From Leifsonia shinshuensis (GTDB taxonomy: Bacteria; Actinomycetota; Actinomycetes; Actinomycetales; Microbacteriaceae): a DNA stretch of 64,000 nucleotides. The notes below the pieces were generated by a model. It worked only from the letters and a program-made list of their open reading frames with translations. It was not told the DNA's origin and ran no database searches. The translations under genes were made by a program, and so were the position numbers. The stretch covers positions 2,542,001 through 2,606,000 of the forward strand of contig NZ_CP043641.1 in NCBI RefSeq assembly GCF_014217625.1, in the 5' to 3' direction. The stretch's first letter is position 1; each line of letters starts with the position of its first letter. Of the stretch, positions 51,772-60,532 are shown one piece after another.

Positions 51772-53199
51772 GTGTCAAGCAATGAAGCAGCACCTGCATC
51801 CACCACTGAGGCTCCTGCCGTGAAGCCGGGCAGGCCGAACCGACCCGCGTACCTGACCACTCGCCTGGAGCGCACCTCGTACAACTCGTTCTGGTTCGGC
51901 CAGAACCTGACGTTCATCCTGGTGTCGACGTTCCTCGCCGTCTTCTACACGACCTCCCTCGGCATCCCCGCCGTCGTGGTCGGCACGATCTTCCTCGTCG
52001 CCCGACTCTGGGACGCCGCGGTCGACCCGATCCTCGCCACGGTCATCGAGCGCACCAGGCTGCGCGGCGGCAAGTTCAAGCCGTGGGTCAAACTGGCCGC
52101 GATCACCGTGCCCGTCATGACGGTGCTGTGCTTCGGCTTCCAGGACCAGCTCGGCCACGCCGACCTCGGCGTGCGGATCGCCTACGGCTTCGTGACCTAC
52201 CTGATCTGGGGAACGATCTTCGCGGCCTCCGACGGACCGGGCTACGCCCTCTCGACGGTGATGACACCGGAGCCGTCCGAGCGCAACCTGATCCTGACCA
52301 ACAACCACGTCACCGGCCTGCTCGGCATCCTGGTCGGCATCGCGATCATCCCGCAGCTGCAGACCGTCACGCACGGCAACTGGTTCATCACCTCGGCCAT
52401 CATCTCCGGGCTCGCCCTGCTGGCGATGCTGCCGATCCGGGTCGCCAAGGAGCGCGTGCAGCTGCCGCGCACCGAACGTCCGACCATCCGTCAGATCTGG
52501 AAGTCCGCCGGCAGCAACAAGTACCTGGTGCTCGCCGTCGTGATCGGCCTGATCGTCAACGGGACGAACTTCGCGCTCACCCTGTCGCCGTTCATCGCCT
52601 CCGACATCTACGGCAACCCGGGCGCCGCGACCGTCCTGCTGATGGCGTCCGCCCTTCCGATCGTGTTCATCGCCCCGTTCGGCGCGCGGCTGATCCGCCG
52701 CTTCGGCAAGATCCCGATCCTGGCGTTCTCCTACATCGTCAGCGCGGTGCTGGCGCTCGCGATGTTCTTCTTCGCCCGCCACGACTTCACGCTCCTGGCG
52801 ATCCTCTCGGTGCTCCGCGGAGTGGTCACGGCGCCGCAGCTGTTCATCGTGCCGCTGATGTTCTCCGACTCGGTGGAGTACGACACTTACCGTCAGGGCC
52901 GCCGGTTCGAGGCGGTCACCTTCGCCGCGCAGACGATGATGACGAAGGCCTCGCAGGCCATCGGCGGCGGGCTCGCCCTGTGGATCATCGGCCTCGCCGG
53001 CTACGTGTCCACCACCGGCGCGGCGGTCCACCAGAGCACGGGCGCGCTCGACGCCATGTGGGCGACCTACAACCTGGGCGCGGCGATCGGCTGCGTGCTG
53101 GCGGTCGTCATCCTGCTCTGCTTCTACGACCTCACGGAGAAGAAGCTGCAGGTGATGGTCGAGGCCAACCGCAACCGCGAGTCCGTGATCGAGCAGTAA
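51772..53199 (+). CDS. GPH-family (MelB-like) sugar symporter
   Basis: The 475-residue protein has 12 helices and the GPH signatures: ARLWDAAVDPILATVIERTR (the RxWDAxxDP motif of MelB/XynP-type carriers) and KFKPWVKLAAIT. GPH carriers move glycosides, pentosides or hexuronides with cation. GTG 51772 follows AAGGGCAG. As first gene of an operon with GH20, it probably imports beta-N-acetylhexosaminides, which would then be split inside the cell. Confidence 0.9.
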   Translation: MSSNEAAPASTTEAPAVKPGRPNRPAYLTTRLERTSYNSFWFGQNLTFILVSTFLAVFYTTSLGIPAVVVGTIFLVARLWDAAVDPILATVIERTRLRGGKFKPWVKLAAITVPVMTVLCFGFQDQLGHADLGVRIAYGFVTYLIWGTIFAASDGPGYALSTVMTPEPSERNLILTNNHVTGLLGILVGIAIIPQLQTVTHGNWFITSAIISGLALLAMLPIRVAKERVQLPRTERPTIRQIWKSAGSNKYLVLAVVIGLIVNGTNFALTLSPFIASDIYGNPGAATVLLMASALPIVFIAPFGARLIRRFGKIPILAFSYIVSAVLALAMFFFARHDFTLLAILSVLRGVVTAPQLFIVPLMFSDSVEYDTYRQGRRFEAVTFAAQTMMTKASQAIGGGLALWIIGLAGYVSTTGAAVHQSTGALDAMWATYNLGAAIGCVLAVVILLCFYDLTEKKLQVMVEANRNRESVIEQ

Positions 53200-53209
53200 G
53201 GGAATGCAG

Positions 53210-54883
53210 ATGAGCTCCACGACCACCCTCCCCACCGTCGTCCCGGCCGTCGCAGCTGTGATCCCGGCCGTCGCCTCGGCGGTCGCCGGCGACGGCACCA
53301 TCCGCGTCGCCTCCGGCGACCTGATCGCCGGACCGGCCGAGCTCGCGACGGTGCTCCTGCGGTTCGCCGACGACCTCGCGACGGACGCGCGGATCGGGCT
53401 GCGCCTCGAGACGGAGGCCGGCCCGCATGTCGACGCCGCCGCCACGATCGTCGTCGGATTCGCCGACCACGATCTCGACGACGTCGCACCCGCCGCAGGC
53501 CTCCGCGCCGACGGCGCCGACCCCGCCGACGCGGACGAGCGCTACGGCATCGAGACCGCCGACGGCAGGGTGCGCGTCTGGGCGCGCACCACGGAGGGCG
53601 CGCACCGCGCCCTGACCACCTTGCGGCAGCAGCTCGTGGCGCTGTCAGCCGACGGAGCAGCCGACCTCCCGGCCGGTCGCGTCGTCGACGGCCCGCTGTT
53701 CGCCTGGCGCGGCCTGTCGCTCGACGTGGGGCGCACCTTCCACGACATCGAGACGATCGAGCGGGTCATCGACATGTGCTCGCTCTACAAGCTCAACGTG
53801 CTGCACCTGCACCTCACCGAGGACGCCGGCTGGCGGTTCGAGGTGCCGGGCTGGCCGCTGCTGGCGGAGGTCGGGGGCGCCGGAGCGCTCGGTGGTCGCC
53901 CCGGCGGCCACTACAGCCCCGCCGACCTCGCCGCACTCGGACGGTACGCCGCCGACCGGTTCGTGACGCTGGTGCCGGAAGTCGACCTCCCCGGTCACAC
54001 CCAGGCGGCGTTCCGGTCGTACCCCGAGCTGGCGCCTGCGTCAGCACCCGAAGCGGAGGCCGCGGCTTCCCTCGGTGTCGCGATCGGCACGCTCGACCTC
54101 GACCGCGGCCCCACCCGGCGGTTCGTGCAGGATGCCCTCGCCGCCGCCGCGGAACAGTTCCCGGCCAGCGCCTACCTCCACATCGGCGGGGACGAGGCGT
54201 TCGGGATGCCGGACGCCGACCACGCGGCCTTCGTGGACTTCGCCGTCGCGACTGTGCGGGAGCTCGGCCGCCGCGCGATCGGTTGGCAGGAAGTGGCCCG
54301 GGCGGATGTCGGCCCCGACGAGGTCGTCCAGTACTGGGTCGAGCCCCGCGAGATGGCCGCGATGATGGAGTCTGAGGCGTTCTCCTCGATGATCCCCGCC
54401 GAGGTCCTCCCGCTGCTGACCGAGACGATGCGGAAGTCGTTCGACGACATCCCGGCCGCGACCGCCAAGGGCGCCCGCGTGCTCGTGTCGGTCGGGAGGC
54501 ACCTCTACCTCGACCGCCCGCATCCCGAACCAACCGGCGACGATGCGCAGGAGGCCCTGCGCTCTCGCGTCGGCCTCCCGATGGTCCCGCCGGCGAGCCT
54601 CCGCGACGGCGTCGAGTGGGACCCCCTCGAGGTGACGCCCGGCATCGACTCGCTCGAGGCCCTCGCCGGAGTGGAGGCCGCCGTCTGGGGCGAGACCGTC
54701 ACCGGCCGCGACGACCTCGAGTTCCTGCTCCTCCCCCGCCTCGCGGGCGTCGGAGAGCGCGCCTGGTCCGCCGCCCCGACCGAGTGGGACGAGTACGCAG
54801 GCCGTCTGGCCCACGGGCCGCGCGTCTGGGACCGCCGCGGCTGGACCTGGTACCGCCCCGGGTCCATCGACTGGGCCGACTGA
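53210..54883 (+). CDS. GH20 beta-N-acetylhexosaminidase, intracellular
   Basis: The 557-residue protein has a GH20b-like N-domain (ERYGIETADGRVRVWA) and a barrel with GLSLDVGRTFHDIETIERVID, quoted short, HLTEDAGWRFE, and the catalytic pair Asp328-Glu329 in HIGGDEAF, for substrate-assisted hydrolysis. It lacks a signal peptide, matching import of intact substrate by the symporter 10 bp upstream. ATG 53210 is preferred over 53204, which is too close to AAGGGA. It can cleave beta-GlcNAc or beta-GalNAc; the operon favours GalNAc. Confidence 0.9.
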   Translation: MSSTTTLPTVVPAVAAVIPAVASAVAGDGTIRVASGDLIAGPAELATVLLRFADDLATDARIGLRLETEAGPHVDAAATIVVGFADHDLDDVAPAAGLRADGADPADADERYGIETADGRVRVWARTTEGAHRALTTLRQQLVALSADGAADLPAGRVVDGPLFAWRGLSLDVGRTFHDIETIERVIDMCSLYKLNVLHLHLTEDAGWRFEVPGWPLLAEVGGAGALGGRPGGHYSPADLAALGRYAADRFVTLVPEVDLPGHTQAAFRSYPELAPASAPEAEAAASLGVAIGTLDLDRGPTRRFVQDALAAAAEQFPASAYLHIGGDEAFGMPDADHAAFVDFAVATVRELGRRAIGWQEVARADVGPDEVVQYWVEPREMAAMMESEAFSSMIPAEVLPLLTETMRKSFDDIPAATAKGARVLVSVGRHLYLDRPHPEPTGDDAQEALRSRVGLPMVPPASLRDGVEWDPLEVTPGIDSLEALAGVEAAVWGETVTGRDDLEFLLLPRLAGVGERAWSAAPTEWDEYAGRLAHGPRVWDRRGWTWYRPGSIDWAD

Positions 54884-54933
54884 GCCCGCCCCTCCTCTCC
54901 ATCGAACCCGAACCACGCACCAAAGGAACCACC

Positions 54934-55842
54934 ATGTCTGAGACCTTCAGCGCCTCCGTCGCCGTCGAGCGGATGGCCATCGAACTCGCCTCGCAGCCCG
55001 TCTGCTGGGCCCGCGCCGCCACCATGACCGATGCCCAGCGCAGTCTTCCCGCCCGCGGCGAGCGCATCGCCGTGATCGGCTGCGGCACCTCCTGGTTCAT
55101 GGCCCAGTCGTACGCCTGGCTGCGCGAGTCGCGCGGCTTCGGCGAGACCGACGCGTTCGCCGCCTCGGAGTCGTTCGTCGACCGTGGCTACGACGCTGTC
55201 GTCGCCCTCACCCGCTCCGGCACGACCACCGAGGTGCTCGAGCTCGCGGACCGGCTCCGCGGGCGCGTCCGGACGATCGGCGTGATCGGCGACCCCGGCT
55301 CCCCTCTGGTCGACCTCGTCGATGAGGCGATCACGCTGCCGTTCGCAGACGAGGAGTCCGTCGTCCAGACCCGCTTCGCGACCACGGCGCTGGCGCTGTT
55401 CCGCGCCTCCCTCGGCGAAGACCTGGCGCCCGCCATCGCCGACGCCCAGCGGGCGGTCGCCGAGGAGCTCGACCCCGAACTGGTCGCCGCCGAGCAGTAC
55501 ACCTTCCTCGGCCGCGGCTGGAGCGTGGGCCTCGCCCACGAAGCCGCCCTGAAGATGCGGGAGGCCTCCCAGTCCTGGACCGAGTCCTACCCGTCGATGG
55601 AGTACCGGCACGGCCCGATCTCGATCGCAGCGCCCGGACGGGTGACCTGGCAGTTCGGCGCCGCCCCCGCGGGCCTGGCCGACGACGTCGCCGTCACAGG
55701 CGCGCGCTTCGAGGCGGGGCAGCTCGACCCGATGGCCGAGCTGGTCCGCGCGCAGCGCGTCGCGCTCGCCCGCGCCCGCGCGAAGGGCCTGAACCCGGAC
55801 CAGCCGCGCAACCTGGCCCGCTCGGTCATCCTGGCCGGGTGA
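54934..55842 (+). CDS. SIS-domain sugar-phosphate isomerase/deaminase (AgaS-like)
   Basis: The 302-residue protein contains two SIS domains: VIGCGTSWFMAQS, LTRSGTTTEVLEL, and FLGRGWSVGLAHEAALKMREA (part) with YRHGPISIAAPG. This is the layout of AgaS, which converts galactosamine-6-phosphate to tagatose-6-phosphate and ammonia, and of the GlmS/FrlB group. The genes that follow for tagatose-6-P kinase and aldolase activities support AgaS. AAAGGA precedes ATG 54934. Confidence 0.82.
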   Translation: MSETFSASVAVERMAIELASQPVCWARAATMTDAQRSLPARGERIAVIGCGTSWFMAQSYAWLRESRGFGETDAFAASESFVDRGYDAVVALTRSGTTTEVLELADRLRGRVRTIGVIGDPGSPLVDLVDEAITLPFADEESVVQTRFATTALALFRASLGEDLAPAIADAQRAVAEELDPELVAAEQYTFLGRGWSVGLAHEAALKMREASQSWTESYPSMEYRHGPISIAAPGRVTWQFGAAPAGLADDVAVTGARFEAGQLDPMAELVRAQRVALARARAKGLNPDQPRNLARSVILAG

Positions 55843-55846
55843 TCCC

Positions 55847-56839
55847 GTGACCTCCGCGAGCACGCCCTCCGTGCCCGGCATCGGCGGCGGCGCGGCCGTC
55901 CTGGCGTTCGATGTCGGTGGGACGGACATCAAGGCCGCGATCTTCGACGGTGACGGCGTCGCGCACGGCCTGCGACGCACCGCGACTCCGAGAGCGGGCG
56001 CCGACACCCCGATGGCGCTGGCCCAGCGCCTCGCGAGCCTGAGCGCCGAACTGCGCGCGGCAGCGCCCGCGGTCATCCCTGTCGCCGCCGGCGTGCTGGT
56101 CCCCGGCATCGTCGACGCCGACCGCGGGATCGCCGTCACCTCGGCCAACCTCGGCTGGCGCAACGCACCCATCAAGAAACTGATGGGCTCGACGCTCGGC
56201 ATCCCCGTCGGCTTCGACCACGATGTCCATGCAGCGGGCCTGGCCGAGCACCGCCTGGGCGCCGCGCGGGGTTACGACGATGTCGTCGTGCTCGTGATCG
56301 GCACCGGCATCTCCGGCTCTCTCGTCCTCGGCGGCCGCGTGCACCGCGCAGGCGGCTTCGCCGGGGAGATCGGCCACTCGCCGGTCGCGGACGGACCGGC
56401 CTGCTCCTGCGGAGCATCGGGTTGCCTGGAGGCCGTCGCCTCCGCCGGCGCGATCGTGCGCAGCTACGCCCAGCTCAGCGGCGACGCCGGGGTCCTCGGC
56501 GCGAGCGACGTGCTGGACCGGGTGCGGCTCGGCGACCCGCACGCGGTGCAGGTCTGGGAGACCGCGCTGGACGCTCTCGCGCTCTCGCTGACCCAGCTCA
56601 CAGCGTTCCTCGCGCCGCGGGCGATCGTGATCGGCGGTGGGCTCTCGCGCGCGGGAGCCGATCTGTTCGGCCCGCTGCGCAGCCGCGTGGACGCCCGGCT
56701 GAGCTTCCACCACCGGCCCGCGATCGTGCCCGCCCAGCTGCAGGGCAACGCCGGGCTGCTCGGCGCCGGGCTCATCGCCCGCGACAGCCTCCCGGCTCAC
56801 GCGCGTGCCCACGCCGCACCGCCCTGGAGCCACGGATGA
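55847..56839 (+). CDS. ROK-family sugar kinase, candidate GalNAc/GlcNAc kinase
   Basis: The 330-residue protein has the ROK ATP loop AFDVGGTDIKAAIFDGD, catalytic region FDHDVHAAG, GEIGHSPV and the zinc motif CSCGASGCLE. Unlike the two ROK repressors in the window it has no HTH and keeps the DxGGT loop, so it is a kinase. In this operon it probably phosphorylates N-acetylgalactosamine at C6 after hydrolysis by GH20. GTG 55847 starts 4 bases after the SIS gene. Confidence 0.85.
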   Translation: MTSASTPSVPGIGGGAAVLAFDVGGTDIKAAIFDGDGVAHGLRRTATPRAGADTPMALAQRLASLSAELRAAAPAVIPVAAGVLVPGIVDADRGIAVTSANLGWRNAPIKKLMGSTLGIPVGFDHDVHAAGLAEHRLGAARGYDDVVVLVIGTGISGSLVLGGRVHRAGGFAGEIGHSPVADGPACSCGASGCLEAVASAGAIVRSYAQLSGDAGVLGASDVLDRVRLGDPHAVQVWETALDALALSLTQLTAFLAPRAIVIGGGLSRAGADLFGPLRSRVDARLSFHHRPAIVPAQLQGNAGLLGAGLIARDSLPAHARAHAAPPWSHG

Positions 56840-57768
56840 TCCTCACCGTCACACCGAACCCCGCCCTCGACCTGACCTGGCACATCGACCGGCTCCGACC
56901 GCACACCACGCACCGCGCGGATGCCGCCCTCGCCCGCGCGGGCGGCAAAGGCCTCAACGTCGCGCGGGTCGCCGCCCAGCAGGGCCTAGACGTCGTCGCG
57001 GTCACGACCGCGGGCGGCCCGGTCGGCGCGGAGTTCGCCGCCGAACTGGTCGCGAGCGGACTCCCGCACCTCCTCGTCCCGGTGGCGGGCGCCACGCGCC
57101 GGACCGCGGCGTTCGTCGACGCGGCCACCGGCGACGCCACGATCGTCAACGAGCGCGGCGTCAACCCGACAGCTGCCGAGTGGGACGCTCTGCTCCGGAC
57201 GGTCCGCGATGAGCTGCACCGCGTCACCGTGCTCGTCGTCTCCGGCAGCATTCCCGCGGGAGCGCCCTCCACCTTCGTCTCCGCGCTCGTGTGTTTGGCG
57301 CGCGAGTACGGCATCCCGAGTGTGGTCGACGTCTCCGGCCCGGGGCTGCTGCGAGCAGCCGACGCCGGCGCCGACGTTCTCAAGCCCAACCGGCAGGAGC
57401 TGGCCGAGGCCACCGGGATCGAGGACCCGATCGCCGCATCCCGGTCGTTGCTGCGGCGCGGTGCACGGCTGGTCCTGGCATCTCTCGGCTCCGAGGGGAT
57501 GCTCGCGGTCACCCCGGACGCCGCCTGGCACGCACGGCTGCCGGAGCGTCTCGCCGGCAACCCTACCGGTGCCGGCGACGCCGCCGTGGCCGCGGTCGCA
57601 GCGCACCTGCACCGCGCCAACCGCGACCCGCAGAGCATCCTCCGCACCGCCGTCGCGTGGTCTGCTGCCGCCGTGCTCATGCCGGCCGCGGGCGAGATCT
57701 CCCCCCTTCACCCCGACCTCCGGCGACGCGTCGTCGTGGAGGCCGCCGACCGTCAGGATTCCGCATGA
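56836..57768 (+). CDS. PfkB-family kinase, candidate tagatose-6-phosphate kinase
   Basis: The 310-residue protein opens ILTVTPNPALDLTW and has GGKGLNVARVAAQQG and NPTGAGDAAVAAV, the FruK/LacC/AgaK subgroup. These phosphorylate fructose-1-P or tagatose-6-P at the remaining position. Between an AgaS-like gene and a class II aldolase, tagatose-6-phosphate is the best substrate. ATG 56836 overlaps the ROK kinase stop (ATGA). Confidence 0.85.
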   Translation: MILTVTPNPALDLTWHIDRLRPHTTHRADAALARAGGKGLNVARVAAQQGLDVVAVTTAGGPVGAEFAAELVASGLPHLLVPVAGATRRTAAFVDAATGDATIVNERGVNPTAAEWDALLRTVRDELHRVTVLVVSGSIPAGAPSTFVSALVCLAREYGIPSVVDVSGPGLLRAADAGADVLKPNRQELAEATGIEDPIAASRSLLRRGARLVLASLGSEGMLAVTPDAAWHARLPERLAGNPTGAGDAAVAAVAAHLHRANRDPQSILRTAVAWSAAAVLMPAAGEISPLHPDLRRRVVVEAADRQDSA

Positions 57769-58631
57769 CCCTCGCCAGCACCGCCGACCTCGTCCACAAC
57801 GCCGCCCGGATCGGAACGGGCATCGCCGCGTTCAACGTCGTCCACCTGGAGACCGCCGAAGCGCTGGTCGCCGCCTCCGAGTCCTCCGGCCGGCCGATCA
57901 TCCTCCAGATCTCGCAGAACTGCGCCGACTACCACGGCGGGTTGGAGCCGATCGGGCTCGCCGCCCTCGCCCTCGCGCGGTCGGCCGGCACACCCGTCGC
58001 CGTGCACCTCGACCACGCCGAGCGCGAGGACATCGTCGCGGAGGCGATCGACCTCGGCTTCGGCTCGGTCATGTTCGACGGCGGGGCGCTGCCGTACGAC
58101 GAGAACGTTGAGCTGACCGCTCGGGTGGCCGCACAGGCTCACGCGGCGGGAGTCTTCGTCGAAGGCGAGCTCGGAAGGGTCGGCGGAAAGGACGGCGCTC
58201 ACGCCCCCGGCGTGCGCACGGACCCGGAAGAGGCCATCGAGTTCGTACGCGCGACCGGTGTGGACGCGCTCGCGGTCGCCGTCGGCTCATCGCACGCGAT
58301 GACCGACCGCACCGCACGCCTCGACCTCGACCTGATCACCCTGTTGCGCGACGCACTCGACGTGCCCCTCGTCCTCCACGGCTCGTCCGGAGTCCCCGAC
58401 ACCGAACTCCGCGCCGGCATCCGCGCGGGCATGACGAAGATCAACATCTCCACCCACCTCAACGGCGTCTTCACCCGCGCCGTGCACAGCTGGATGGGCG
58501 CCCACCCCGAGGTCGTCGACTCGCGACGCTACGTCGGAGAAGGCCGCGACGCGCTCGTCCCGGAGGCCGCGCGCCTGCTCGACCTGATCGGCGCGGCGCA
58601 GACGCAAACGTCGCCGATGCTGATGCGCTGA
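57765..58631 (+). CDS. Class II ketose-bisphosphate aldolase, candidate tagatose-1,6-bisphosphate aldolase
   Basis: The 288-residue protein has class II aldolase motifs: NVVHLETAEALV, zinc ligands in VHLDHAERED and VEGELGRVGG, and LHGSSGVPD and KINISTHLN for phosphate binding, matching GatY/KbaY in length. It splits tagatose- or fructose-1,6-bisphosphate into DHAP and glyceraldehyde-3-phosphate, ending the pathway in glycolysis. ATG 57765 overlaps the kinase stop (ATGA). Last gene of the operon. Confidence 0.87.
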   Translation: MTLASTADLVHNAARIGTGIAAFNVVHLETAEALVAASESSGRPIILQISQNCADYHGGLEPIGLAALALARSAGTPVAVHLDHAEREDIVAEAIDLGFGSVMFDGGALPYDENVELTARVAAQAHAAGVFVEGELGRVGGKDGAHAPGVRTDPEEAIEFVRATGVDALAVAVGSSHAMTDRTARLDLDLITLLRDALDVPLVLHGSSGVPDTELRAGIRAGMTKINISTHLNGVFTRAVHSWMGAHPEVVDSRRYVGEGRDALVPEAARLLDLIGAAQTQTSPMLMR

Positions 58632-58692
58632 TGCGAAGGGGTGATACCGAAGCGTCCGTCCCCCTGCCGTTGAGTCTCCTCGCAAAGGCCAG

Positions 58693-58712
58693 CCGACCGG
58701 ATGTCCGGTCGG
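58693..58712. terminator. Hairpin between convergent operons
   Basis: CCGACCGG-ATGT-CCGGTCGG is a perfect 8-bp stem between the aldolase and GntR genes. No T-tract follows on either side, so termination strength is uncertain. Confidence 0.5.
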
Positions 58713-58736
58713 ATGCCCGCGTTCGGGGGATGCAGT

Positions 58737-59471
58737 TCAGCTCTGCCGGCCCAGCGCCGCGAGGTGCTCGCGGATGCCCCGGAAGTGCGCGTTCAACCGC
58801 TCGGCCGTCAGCACTTTGTCGCCGCTGCGGACCGCGTCGAGGATGAGGCGGTGCGCGTGCGCGTTCTCGATGAGGCCGTGCTGTTCGACGCCGGCCTCCT
58901 CGTGGATCTGGCGGTAGACGTTCCAGAAGACCTCGAGCAGGTTCGACAGCAGTTCGTTGTGCAGCGGGACATAGAGCAGGCGGTGGAAGTCCTGATCCTC
59001 GTCGATGAAGTGCTTCCCCTGCGCGGCGAGCGCCTCCATCGCCTCGACCCTGCTCTCCAGGGCGAGGAGGTCGTGCTCCGTCATGGCGTCGATCGCCAGG
59101 CCGATGAGACCGGACTCCAGAGCCTGCCGCACGTCCACCAGCTCCAGCGCTTCGGCGCCACCGTGGCGCAGGGAAAGCCGTCCGCGGAACGCGAGGCTGG
59201 CGCCGAGCGACTCGAAGCTGGTCGCCGCGACGAACGTGCCGAAGCCGTGGCGGATCTCCACGACGCCGAGCGCCTGCAGGACCTTGAGCGCCTCGCGCAC
59301 GGTGTTCCGGCCGACGCCCAGCGCGGAGCACAGCTCGTTCTCGGTCGGCATGGGGTCCCCGACGTCGAGATTCCGGCTGAGGATCAGGTCCATGATGTCG
59401 TTCTGGAGGGTGCGCATCCGCTCCTGTGCCCCGAATCGGGCCAGTCTCGTCGCAGTCAGTTCGGTGGTCAC
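58737..59471 (-). CDS. GntR-family (FadR subgroup) regulator
   Basis: The 244-residue protein has the GntR winged HTH (PTENELCSALGVGRNTVREAL, quoted short as ELCSALGVGRNTVREAL) and a FadR-type FCD helical domain with conserved Asp/His metal-binding positions (DEDQDFHRLLY, ENAHAHRLIL). GTG 59471 overlaps the dehydrogenase stop (GTGA) and GGAGG precedes it. It probably regulates this operon, with a sugar acid or sugar as ligand. Confidence 0.88.
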   Translation of the reverse strand: MTTELTATRLARFGAQERMRTLQNDIMDLILSRNLDVGDPMPTENELCSALGVGRNTVREALKVLQALGVVEIRHGFGTFVAATSFESLGASLAFRGRLSLRHGGAEALELVDVRQALESGLIGLAIDAMTEHDLLALESRVEAMEALAAQGKHFIDEDQDFHRLLYVPLHNELLSNLLEVFWNVYRQIHEEAGVEQHGLIENAHAHRLILDAVRSGDKVLTAERLNAHFRGIREHLAALGRQS

Positions 59472-60532
59472 CGTTCCCCCTCCAGGTTCGTGTCGTTGTT
59501 CAATGTAATGGGTCTGCCGCCGCGGGCCGCGGCATAGCACGCCTCGGTCACCGCGAGGCTCGCGCGCGCGTCGCTCAGGCTGTAGCGCGGCTTGGTCCCG
59601 GCGGCGAGCGCGCCGATCAGCTCGTCGAGGAATCGTTCGACGGCGATGACCGAGCTCGGGCCGCCGACGGGTCGCGCCGTCTGTTTGCCGTCTGTTCCGA
59701 ACACGGAGATCGCCGGCTTGTCGTCGTCGGCGATCGCGTGCCCGTGCGACCCGAGCAGTCTGATGGAGGAGGACACCGGCCCGTGCCCGGGAGCGGCCGC
59801 GACACGGCCCACGGTCACCGTCGCGGTGACGCCGTTCTCGAGCAGCAGGGAGACGACCGCGGAGTCCTCGACGCCCGTTCGGCGGTGCGCCTCCTGGAAC
59901 AGCGTCGCCGTCTCGGCGTACGCTTCGACCACCTCCAGGCCGGTCAGGTACCGGATGTAGTCGACCGGGTAGAGGAGGAAGTTCAGCAGCTCGCCGCCGC
60001 CGGAAAGCGCCGGGTCCGTGACGAGCTCCGGCCGCTCCACGGATGTCGAGAAGTGGGCACCCGAAGCGAACCACTCGACGTCGACGTGGAGCGGCAGGCC
60101 CAGGTGGCCCGCATCGACCCAGCTGCGCAGCCGTTCGACTGCGGGCGAGCGGAGTCGGTTGACCACGGAGACCGTACGGCCCGAGCGCTTCTGCGCGGCG
60201 AGGATGCGGTCGGTCTCCGCGACGGTCACGGCGACCGGCTTGTCCACGAGGACGTCGGCTCCGGCCTCGAGTGCCGCGATCGCCAGTTCAGCGTGACGCG
60301 TGGGCTCGCCGCACACCACGACGAGGTCGCATGTACCGGGCGCGAGCAACTCGGCAGCACTGAGGAACGGGAGCCCGTTGCGGTGCGCGGCCTCCCTCGA
60401 GTCGGCGAGCATCCAATCCGACGCCGACTCGTCTTCGGCGACACCCACGACCGTGGTCCGCGGATCGGAGAGGAACGTCGGCAGGTAGGACTCGGCATGC
60501 CGGACGGCGGAGAGGAACCCGACGCGGATCAT
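59468..60532 (-). CDS. Gfo/Idh/MocA-family dehydrogenase 1
   Basis: The 354-residue protein has a Rossmann N-domain (RVGFLSAVRHAESYLPTF) and VDKPVAVTVAETD, the form of the EKP motif found in Gfo/Idh/MocA enzymes, here with Asp in place of Glu. The N-terminus lacks the usual GxGxxG and reads GFLSAVR, so NAD(P) binding may be altered. The C-domain (SGGGELLNFLLYPVDYIRYL, quoted) carries HxxxD-type acid/base residues only in part. Overlaps dehydrogenase 2 by 4 bases. Substrate unknown. Confidence 0.82.
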   Translation of the reverse strand: MIRVGFLSAVRHAESYLPTFLSDPRTTVVGVAEDESASDWMLADSREAAHRNGLPFLSAAELLAPGTCDLVVVCGEPTRHAELAIAALEAGADVLVDKPVAVTVAETDRILAAQKRSGRTVSVVNRLRSPAVERLRSWVDAGHLGLPLHVDVEWFASGAHFSTSVERPELVTDPALSGGGELLNFLLYPVDYIRYLTGLEVVEAYAETATLFQEAHRRTGVEDSAVVSLLLENGVTATVTVGRVAAAPGHGPVSSSIRLLGSHGHAIADDDKPAISVFGTDGKQTARPVGGPSSVIAVERFLDELIGALAAGTKPRYSLSDARASLAVTEACYAAARGGRPITLNNDTNLEGER

